Shown: positions 58,197 to 64,000 of the stretch, one piece after another
Numbering within the stretch: the first letter of the stretch is position 1
Layout: each line of letters opens with the position of its first letter
Assembly (NCBI GenBank): GCA_017430455.1
Contig: JAFRMX010000012.1
Span: 1-64,000 of the forward strand
Reading direction: 5' to 3'
Source of the DNA: Oscillospiraceae bacterium
GTDB taxonomy: Bacteria > Bacillota > Clostridia > Oscillospirales > Oscillospiraceae
DNA: 64,000 bases
Notes under the pieces: model-generated
Database searches by the model: none
What the model saw: only the letters and a program-made list of their open reading frames with translations
What the model was told of the DNA's origin: nothing
Position numbers and translations under genes: made by a program

Positions 58197-58787
58197 TCAG
58201 CATATCTCAAGGCTTGTATCGCTCATGGACGCTATTTTGCAGAGCGATTCGACCCTTATGCCTTTTTCTCTCAGTTCATTGCCACCGCCCTGGAAAACTT
58301 TCTCGATCGCGATGCCGCATCCGACTACTTCTGCTCCTGCCTGCTCGCAAATTGAAATGAGACCTCTGAGAGCTTCTCCGTGCGCGAGAAAATCATCGAC
58401 TATAAGGACTTTATCCCCTTTGCAGAGATATTCCTTTGAGCAGACTACGGTATTCGTATTCCCGTGGGTAAAGGATCTCACTTCAGCGCTGTATACATCA
58501 TCCGAGATATTGGAGGTCTTGCTCTTCTTGGCAAATACCGCCCTGCAGTTGAAAACGTAGGCTGCAAATACAGCGATCGCTATACCTGAGGCTTCGACAG
58601 TCATGACCTTGTTGATCCCGTACCCGTCATACAGTCTCTTGAGTTCATTTGCCATGGCCATTAATATCTGAGGGTCAATCTGGTGGTTCAGGAACGAATC
58701 TACCTTAAGCACTCCTCCGGGGAGCACCTTTCCGTCCTTTAATACTTTCTGTTCAAGCTCTTTCATGTTTATCTCCCTTTTTTTCAC
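58197..58787 (-). CDS. xpt: Xanthine phosphoribosyltransferase
   Basis: 196 residues. KVLKDGKVLPGGVLKVDSFL at the start, NHQIDPQLM-like (here NHQIDPQILMAMA), and the PRPP motif VLIVDDFLAHGEALRGL are characteristic of Xpt. It converts xanthine to XMP for purine salvage. It lies just upstream of the purine importer on the same strand but is separated by the importer's own promoter. No riboswitch precedes xpt itself here; a terminator-like hairpin of rpmB does. Confidence 0.94.
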   Translation of the reverse strand: MKKREINMKELEQKVLKDGKVLPGGVLKVDSFLNHQIDPQILMAMANELKRLYDGYGINKVMTVEASGIAIAVFAAYVFNCRAVFAKKSKTSNISDDVYSAEVRSFTHGNTNTVVCSKEYLCKGDKVLIVDDFLAHGEALRGLISICEQAGAEVVGCGIAIEKVFQGGGNELREKGIRVESLCKIASMSDTSLEIC

Positions 58788-58798
58788 AAAATACGGTT

Positions 58799-58826
58799 AA
58801 AGCCCGCGTCACAAAGAGCGGGCTTT
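58799..58826 (-). terminator. Terminator-like hairpin after rpmB
   Basis: AAAGCCCGC/GCGGGCTTT stem with a ten-base loop. On the minus strand TTTAACCGTATTTTG follows, a weak T-run, so read-through into xpt is possible. Confidence 0.65.
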
Positions 58827-58844
58827 AATCGGGTAATTGTTCAA

Positions 58845-59033
58845 TTACACAGCGCGGGTGACCTTTCCGCTGCGAAGGCAGCGAGTGCAGGCGTAAACAT
58901 GCTGGGGTTTACCGTCTACTATGGCCTTGACGCGCTTCACGTTGGGCTTCCAGGTACGGTTGCTGCGTCTGTGTGAGTGGGAAACCTTGATGCCGAAAGA
59001 GACATCCTTATCACAGAACTGACATTTTGCCAT
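58845..59033 (-). CDS. rpmB: 50S ribosomal protein L28
   Basis: 62 residues. MAKCQFCDKDVSFGIKVSHS opens as in L28, followed by RRSNRTWKPNVKRV. Four Cys (CQFC and CTRC) make this the zinc-binding (C+) form. The start at 59033 has AGGAGGTG before it. Own promoter upstream. Confidence 0.96.
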   Translation of the reverse strand: MAKCQFCDKDVSFGIKVSHSHRRSNRTWKPNVKRVKAIVDGKPQHVYACTRCLRSGKVTRAV

Positions 59034-59080
59034 ATATGAAGCACCTCCTTTTGCCGATTTCGCTGAAAGACAGCTCATGT

Positions 59081-59109
59081 ATAATATCAAAACAACAGTG
59101 CAATTGCAA
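59081..59109 (-). promoter_or_regulatory. Sigma-A promoter of rpmB
   Basis: Minus strand TTGCAA (59109-59104), 17 bases, TATTAT (59086-59081). Confidence 0.7.
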
Positions 59110-59169
59110 GAAAAATTTTCAGAAATATGTTGAAACATCTGATGCTCCGAAAAGAAAAGGTCCCTTATG

Positions 59170-59198
59170 TTGCTTTTACGCCCGGATGCGTGTATACT
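59170..59198 (+). promoter_or_regulatory. Sigma-A promoter of hprK
   Basis: TTGCTT (59170-59175), 17 bases, TATACT (59193-59198), about 40 bases before the hprK ATG. Confidence 0.7.
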
Positions 59199-59240
59199 GT
59201 CTTTAATCAAAGCAAACTCTTTCCCAGGAGGTTTATATAA

Positions 59241-60179
59241 ATGGTAACAAAATACCCGGTGTCTCTGAAAAAGATCGTCAGAAAGCACAATCTTGAGCCG
59301 CTTCACCTGTCAAAGGACTATGAAAGCGCCGTAATAACTACAGCGGACATCAATAGACCGGCTCTGCAGCTGGCAGGTTTTTACAACTATTTCGACCCGA
59401 AGAGGATCCAGATAATAGGCCGTGTGGAAAGCACATATCTCGAAACATTGAGTTATGCGGAGCGCCTTTCCGCATTTGAGACCTTTTTTAAGACAGGGAT
59501 AGCCGCTCTGGTTCTGTGCCACGGCGTGGTTCCCTTTCCCTCCTGCCTGGAGATGGCCGAAAAATATGATGTCAATCTATTTATAACTTCGGAGGATACC
59601 TCTGAGTTCCAGGCAAATCTTGTCGACTTTCTGAGAGCCGAGATGGCCCCGAGGGTCACGATCCACGGAGTGCTTGTTGAGATATACGGTGAAGGCGTCC
59701 TGCTGGAGGGAGACAGCGGGATAGGCAAGAGCGAAACGGCCCTCGAGCTCATCAAGAGGGGCCACAGGCTCATAGCCGACGACGCGGTGGTCATTAAACG
59801 GGTGAATAAAAATGATCTTCTCGGCGAGGCTCCCGAGCTGATCAGATATTATATGGAACTTCGCGGCATAGGTGTTATCAATGTCCGTTATCTGTACGGA
59901 GTAAGCGCGGTAAAGCCTGAAACGAATATCGATATGGTCATTAAAATGGAAAAGTGGGTCGACGGAAAAGCCTATGACAGACTCGGGATCTCATCGGAGA
60001 CCGAAAACATTTTGGGTGTTGAGCTTCCCTGTGTCACCATTCCCGTCGAGGCGGGCAGAAACCTGGCTGTCATTCTCGAGCTTGCCGCCATGAACAACCG
60101 CCAGAAGAAGCTCGGCTACAACGCTGCGGAGGCTCTTGAATTGGAGCATGATCGGGCAGTTGACAGCGGGCTGCTGTAA
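59241..60179 (+). CDS. hprK: HPr kinase/phosphorylase
   Basis: 312 residues. Walker A GDSGIGKSETALELI at about 153-167, the following HRLIADDAVVIK, and the HPrK signature ELRGIGVINVRYLYG are diagnostic. It phosphorylates HPr on Ser46 and drives carbon catabolite repression in Firmicutes. CCAGGAGG stands 8 bases before the ATG. It starts the cluster hprK ... murB-rapZ-whiA that is conserved in Clostridia. Confidence 0.96.
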   Translation: MVTKYPVSLKKIVRKHNLEPLHLSKDYESAVITTADINRPALQLAGFYNYFDPKRIQIIGRVESTYLETLSYAERLSAFETFFKTGIAALVLCHGVVPFPSCLEMAEKYDVNLFITSEDTSEFQANLVDFLRAEMAPRVTIHGVLVEIYGEGVLLEGDSGIGKSETALELIKRGHRLIADDAVVIKRVNKNDLLGEAPELIRYYMELRGIGVINVRYLYGVSAVKPETNIDMVIKMEKWVDGKAYDRLGISSETENILGVELPCVTIPVEAGRNLAVILELAAMNNRQKKLGYNAAEALELEHDRAVDSGLL

Positions 60180-60187
60180 TCATTTGA

Positions 60188-61012
60188 ATGAAAGCAATTA
60201 TTAAAGATCTTTTCTTCGTCCTTACAGCAGCTTCCGTATTGTTCTTTTCCTCATGTTCTGCCCGGATCCAGGATGAAATGACTGAAGTCTCCGGGAACCC
60301 TGTCAACGAGGACGCGCTGATCTCCGAACCGGAGACCCGTGCGGAAGATGCAGTTCCTCAAGATTCCCCGTCTCCGGCCGATAATGTCCCCGATCGTCCT
60401 TCTCCCGATGAAGACGGCTATTTCAGCAATTCTGTCATAATAGGCGATTCAGTCTCCTCCTCCCTGCAGACTTATCTCAATACCGAACCGGAGGCTTTGG
60501 ACGGAGTTCTTATTTTTTCTATAGAAAACTATGCGTATTATGCCGCTGCAATGGGCGTCCCCGTCTCTTATCGCGGAGTAAACAGAAACATACGGGAAAC
60601 CGTGAACGCCATCGGCTGCGACAAGCTGTTCCTGCTTCTGGGCATGAACGATGTCGTATCGGGCGGCCCTGAAAAAGCCTATGAGTCTGCAATGGAACTG
60701 GTCGGGATCCTGACTCGCGAATGCCCGGAAACGAAGCTGTTTCTTCAGAGCATGACTCCTTCATCGATCGATTCTTCATATAATAAGATCACAAGAGACA
60801 ATATACTGAATTTCAACAAACTGCTGAAAGACTCAGCTGAAGAAAAAGGGTATTGCTACATTGATGTTTTTGATGTATTTGCGGATGAAAACGGATATAT
60901 TAAGAATGAATATGCCGGGGATAATTATGTTCATATGAAAAGTTCAGCCGGTCAGCCCTGGGCTGAGGCGCTGCGTGACCCTGCAAATTATTACAATCTT
61001 CCGGAGGAGTAA
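60188..61012 (+). CDS. SGNH/GDSL-hydrolase lipoprotein
   Basis: 274 residues. Signal peptide with lipobox FSSC (Cys at about 23) and an acidic, Pro-rich linker to about 75. The SGNH hydrolase blocks follow: IIGDSVSSSL (nucleophile Ser), GMNDVVSGG (block III Asn) and YVHMKSSAGQPWAEAL (block V His). Members act on esters of cell-wall polymers or lipids outside the cell. Eight bases after hprK and six before the DUF4358 gene. Confidence 0.85.
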   Translation: MKAIIKDLFFVLTAASVLFFSSCSARIQDEMTEVSGNPVNEDALISEPETRAEDAVPQDSPSPADNVPDRPSPDEDGYFSNSVIIGDSVSSSLQTYLNTEPEALDGVLIFSIENYAYYAAAMGVPVSYRGVNRNIRETVNAIGCDKLFLLLGMNDVVSGGPEKAYESAMELVGILTRECPETKLFLQSMTPSSIDSSYNKITRDNILNFNKLLKDSAEEKGYCYIDVFDVFADENGYIKNEYAGDNYVHMKSSAGQPWAEALRDPANYYNLPEE

Positions 61013-61017
61013 TTATT

Positions 61018-61485
61018 ATGAAAAAAATATGTATGTTGGCCTTAATTTTCACGGCCATATGCCTGTTCGCGGGCTGCGGAAGCGGAAATGCTTCCGATAC
61101 GGTTTCCGATACCGATATTGATGCTGTTTATTCAGAGATCACAAAGTCTGTCGAACTGCCCGAAATGGTGACTCTTGACGAAGACAGACAGTTCGATTAT
61201 ATGGGTCTCGATCCGGAGCTGATCAGCAGCTCGATCGTGGCAATCTCCGGAGACAGCATTCGGGCGGATGAGATATGGCTCATAAACGCCGCCGACAGCA
61301 GTTCTGCTGAAAAGATCGCATCTCTGGCAAGCTCCCGCGTGGAACAGCGCGCAAACGAATACAAAAACTATAATGCCGAAGTATATGCCGTCATTCAGGA
61401 AGCAAAGGTCCTGCAGCGCGGAAACTGTGTTGCACTGTTTATTTCTCCTGATGCGGAAACTATGGAAAACATTTTTATGGGCTGA
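61018..61485 (+). CDS. DUF4358 lipoprotein
   Basis: 155 residues. Signal peptide ending in the lipobox FAGC (Cys at about 20). The rest follows the DUF4358 pattern: an N-terminal acidic stretch, then EIWLINAADSSSAEKIASLA, and RGNCVALFISPDAE near the end. Function unknown. In Clostridia such genes are often near SGNH-type or membrane-bound acyltransferase genes, as here. Confidence 0.8.
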   Translation: MKKICMLALIFTAICLFAGCGSGNASDTVSDTDIDAVYSEITKSVELPEMVTLDEDRQFDYMGLDPELISSSIVAISGDSIRADEIWLINAADSSSAEKIASLASSRVEQRANEYKNYNAEVYAVIQEAKVLQRGNCVALFISPDAETMENIFMG

Positions 61486-61500
61486 TCATGAGGGGCTTTT

Positions 61501-62538
61501 ATGGAAGAACTTGAACTTGCAATCAAAGAGCTGAAAGAGTTATTGCCGGGTCTGAAAATTCTTGAAAATGAGCCCATGAGCGCGCACTGCTCATTTAAAA
61601 CAGGCGGCCCTGCCAGGGCTGTAGCCGTACCTTCGGATGTTTTTTCTCTCACCCGGATATGCTCTGTTATGAAAAAGCACAAGATATTCCCAATGGCGCT
61701 CGGAAACGGGACCAATTTTCTTTTTCCGGATGAAGGTCTCCCCGATATGCTTTTCATATCCACCGAAAAGCTTCAGAAGATATTCCTGAATGAAGATGGT
61801 ACGATATACGCTGAAAGCGGAGTCTCTCTTTCAAGGCTCTCCGGCTTTGCCCAGCAGAACGGCCTGAAGGGGCTCGAATTTGCGTCCGGAATCCCCGGCA
61901 CTGTCGGTGGCGGGATCTGGATGAACGCCGGAGCCTATGGCGGAGAGATGAAAGATGCAGTACAGAGCGTAGTCTACTACTTCTATCCGGATCAGGGCCT
62001 TTACGAGCAGCTCGGGAAGGACTGCCAGTTCGGATACAGAACCAGCTTCTTTCAGAATAATCCTGCAATCATACTCTCTGCCGTATTTGCTTTGGATAAG
62101 GATGAGCCGGAAGCGATAGCCTCCAGAATGCGGGAGATAAACGAAAAGCGCAGGGAAAAACAGCCTTTGGATCTTCCTTCTGCCGGCAGCGCCTTCAAAC
62201 GCCCGGAGGGACACTATGCTGCGGCCCTCATAGAAGAATGCGGACTCAAAGGATATCGAAACGGCAATGCACAGGTAAGCGATAAACACGCCGGTTTTGT
62301 CGTCAATCTCGGCGGCGCGACTTCAAAGGATGTTTATGATCTGATGATGCATGTCAGAAACGAAGTATATGCACAGAAGCAGGTAGAACTCCATCCGGAG
62401 ATCATTATTCTTCCTCCGGACTATAAGCTCACGGACACAAGCCCTGCTGCCCCGAAGAACGTCGCATTTACAAACGGAGACTATGAAAAGACTGCCGGCG
62501 GAACAGGCACGTCTGCCGCAAAAGAGGAGAATCAATAA
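61501..62538 (+). CDS. murB: UDP-N-acetylenolpyruvoylglucosamine reductase
   Basis: 345 residues, FAD enzyme of peptidoglycan synthesis. HCSFKTGGPARAVAVPSD, GNGTNFLFPDEG, ASGIPGTVGGGIWMNAGAYG and the catalytic Ser in LPSAGSAFKRPEG are typical of the type II enzyme. It reduces UDP-GlcNAc-enolpyruvate to UDP-MurNAc with NADPH. The last 40 residues are an added Ala/Thr-rich tail. The stop is directly followed by the rapZ ATG. Confidence 0.95.
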   Translation: MEELELAIKELKELLPGLKILENEPMSAHCSFKTGGPARAVAVPSDVFSLTRICSVMKKHKIFPMALGNGTNFLFPDEGLPDMLFISTEKLQKIFLNEDGTIYAESGVSLSRLSGFAQQNGLKGLEFASGIPGTVGGGIWMNAGAYGGEMKDAVQSVVYYFYPDQGLYEQLGKDCQFGYRTSFFQNNPAIILSAVFALDKDEPEAIASRMREINEKRREKQPLDLPSAGSAFKRPEGHYAAALIEECGLKGYRNGNAQVSDKHAGFVVNLGGATSKDVYDLMMHVRNEVYAQKQVELHPEIIILPPDYKLTDTSPAAPKNVAFTNGDYEKTAGGTGTSAAKEENQ

Positions 62539-63396
62539 ATGCAGTTTCTTATAATTACCGGAATGTCAGGTGCCGGAAAATCCAGGGCGGCGGATGTCCT
62601 GGAGGACCTGGACTTTTACTGTGTCGATAACATGCCCGCGGAGCTCATGCCCATGTTCGCAAGGCTATGTATGGCTACAAAGGGTCGTTACGAGAAAGTG
62701 GCGCTGGTCACAGATGTGCGCGAGAAAAACGGATTCGGGGAGCTTCTTCATATACTCGACGGTTTTGATGAGCTTGAATTCGACTACAAGATCCTCTATA
62801 TGGACGCTGACGTCAAGACACTTGTCCGCCGTTATAAGGAGACCCGCAGGCCTCACCCCCTCGCCCAAGATGGGGAAAGTCTGGAATCTTCGATCAGGCG
62901 CGAGGAAAAGCTGCTGGAGCCCATAAAGAAAAGAGCCGACTATATCATAGATACCGGAAGTCTGACTCTTGGGATGCTCCAAAACAGGCTTTACAGTATT
63001 TTTGCCGAAGACGGGCAGAAAAAATCCGTAACAGTTAATGTGGTATCTTTCGGATATAAGTTCGGCATTCCGACAGACGCTGATCTTGTTTTCGATGTCC
63101 GTTTCCTGCCGAACCCCTTCTATGTCGATGACCTGAGAACCATGTCCGGCCTGGATGAACCGGTGAAGGATTATATCTTCAGTTCCAGCTCCGCAGGCGA
63201 CTTTTTGAAGATGCTCTACGAAATGGTGGATTATCTCCTCCCGCTGTATGCGGAGGAAGGAAAGCTCAGTCTCAATATTGCAGTCGGCTGTACCGGCGGG
63301 AGGCATCGAAGCGTTGCAGTTGCAAGTGCTCTTTACGACCATCTGAAAAAAGCCGGCGTCAAAGTCACGTTTACGAACCGGGATATGGACAAATAA
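62539..63396 (+). CDS. rapZ: RNase adapter protein RapZ (YvcJ)
   Basis: 285 residues. Walker A GMSGAGKSRAADVLED, then DNMPAELMPMF, TRRPHPLA and the C-terminal CTGGRHRSVAVASALYDHL. It binds nucleotides; in Bacillus it affects competence, and in E. coli it steers small RNA decay. No space after murB and 3 bases before whiA. Confidence 0.95.
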   Translation: MQFLIITGMSGAGKSRAADVLEDLDFYCVDNMPAELMPMFARLCMATKGRYEKVALVTDVREKNGFGELLHILDGFDELEFDYKILYMDADVKTLVRRYKETRRPHPLAQDGESLESSIRREEKLLEPIKKRADYIIDTGSLTLGMLQNRLYSIFAEDGQKKSVTVNVVSFGYKFGIPTDADLVFDVRFLPNPFYVDDLRTMSGLDEPVKDYIFSSSSAGDFLKMLYEMVDYLLPLYAEEGKLSLNIAVGCTGGRHRSVAVASALYDHLKKAGVKVTFTNRDMDK

Positions 63397-63399
63397 AAA

Positions 63400-64000
63400 A
63401 TGAGTTTTTCAAGTGAAGCAAAAGCCGAGATATGCAGAAATGCGATCTCCAAGAAATGCTGTGCCGTTTCGGAATGCTACGGGGTGCTCCTTTTCTGCAA
63501 CTCATTCTCCGGCAGCGGGATACGCATAATAACTGCAAATCCTGATTTCGCGGCCCGTCTTGTTCCTCTGTTCAGAAGAGCCTTCGGGCTGGGCTTTGAC
63601 GTCCTCCCAGCCGCCGGCTCTTCCGGGAAGAAAAGCTTTATAATAAACGATCCGAAGAAGCTCGAAAAGATCTTCAATACATACGGTTATACCTTCGGCG
63701 CGACTCTTTCACACCATGTTAATCTCAGTGTGATGGAAGATGACTGCTGTAAAGTATCTTTTATAAGGGGCGCATTTCTCGCCGGAGGGAGCGTAACAGA
63801 TCCTGAGAAGCGTTATCATCTCGAGCTGACAACGTCTCACTACAGCGTTTCAAGAGAAACTCTTGCGATCTTATCCGATATGGGATTCTCTGCCAAGGAA
63901 GCTTCCAGAAGCGGGAACCGGCTCATCTATTTTAAACAGGCAGATACTATAGCCGATTTCTTCACCGCCCTTGGAGCCTCTTCCGCCGCCTTAAGCATTA
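63400..64000 (+). CDS. whiA: DNA-binding protein WhiA (5' part; runs off the window)
   Basis: The first 200 residues are visible. SSEAKAEICRNAISKKCC opens as in WhiA, and VSFIRGAFLAGGSVTDPEKRYHLEL is the LAGLIDADG-like core with the conserved RGAFL..G motif. The C-terminal helix-turn-helix lies outside the window. WhiA regulates division-linked genes. It completes the murB-rapZ-whiA order of Firmicutes. Confidence 0.94.
   Translation, partial: MSFSSEAKAEICRNAISKKCCAVSECYGVLLFCNSFSGSGIRIITANPDFAARLVPLFRRAFGLGFDVLPAAGSSGKKSFIINDPKKLEKIFNTYGYTFGATLSHHVNLSVMEDDCCKVSFIRGAFLAGGSVTDPEKRYHLELTTSHYSVSRETLAILSDMGFSAKEASRSGNRLIYFKQADTIADFFTALGASSAALSI

Overview
The window reads as chromosome of an anaerobic member of the Clostridia (Firmicutes). 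This rests on hprK, rapZ and whiA in the usual Firmicute cluster, EpsG-type polysaccharide genes, a class III (oxygen-sensitive) ribonucleotide reductase, a TAXI-type TRAP transporter, DUF4358 and DUF3810 proteins, and many near-consensus sigma-A promoters with a 17-base spacer. No rRNA, tRNA, CRISPR array, phage gene or transposase gene was recognised. The exact genus cannot be told from the sequence alone.

Layout. 0-5.4 kb (minus): exopolysaccharide operon (GT2, a double GT4, EpsG polymerase, UDP-sugar epimerase). 5.5-9.4 kb (plus): galK, rpsB-tsf, a HAD phosphatase. 9.4-19.5 kb (mostly minus): an accessory block of small enzymes and regulators (TetR, alpha/beta hydrolase, serine hydrolase, GNATs, a DUF134/NifX metal protein, MerR plus a YhfC-type membrane protease), with one frameshifted gene and two gene remnants. 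19.6-24 kb: rplM-rpsI, a TtcA-like ATPase, rarA, rplJ-rplL. 24-27 kb: TAXI-TRAP transporter. 27-33.5 kb: rsmE, an AAA+ ATPase, nrdG-nrdD(-glutaredoxin)-trxB. 33.7-36.6 kb: a TrpXYZ-like ABC importer behind a tyrosine-rich leader peptide. 36.6-37.7 kb: no gene, but an element with about 98-base imperfect inverted ends. 37.7-40.1 kb: a 2-hydroxyacid dehydrogenase and a DUF3810 protein. 40.1-48.3 kb (minus): a complete shikimate/Phe/Tyr operon aroF-tyrA-aroB-aroA-aroC-pheA-aroEK-aroQ behind a Phe/Tyr-rich leader peptide. 48.4-52.8 kb: lipid kinase, asnS, a sugar-importer ATPase and a secreted protein. 52.8-58.8 kb: a BMP-family nucleoside ABC importer behind a guanine-type riboswitch, and xpt. 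58.8-64 kb: rpmB, then hprK, two lipoproteins, murB, rapZ and the start of whiA.

Main point of interest. The aromatic amino acid biosynthesis operon and an ABC importer 15 kb away each carry the same kind of control region: a strong promoter, a very short ORF with a good ribosome site whose codons are almost all Tyr/Phe, and mutually exclusive RNA hairpins ending in an intrinsic terminator just before the first structural gene. This is the layout of ribosome-mediated attenuation as known from the enterobacterial trp and phe leaders, in a phylum where aromatic genes are more often controlled by T-boxes or TRAP. The leader peptides and hairpins are seen directly; the regulatory behaviour and the tyrosine specificity of the importer are inferred.

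Other points: a membrane-tethered MerR regulator overlapping a gene for an intramembrane protease, a class III ribonucleotide reductase fused to a glutaredoxin domain and overlapping trxB, paired palindromic operators on the promoter of a His/Cys-rich metal protein, and an aroE-aroK fusion.
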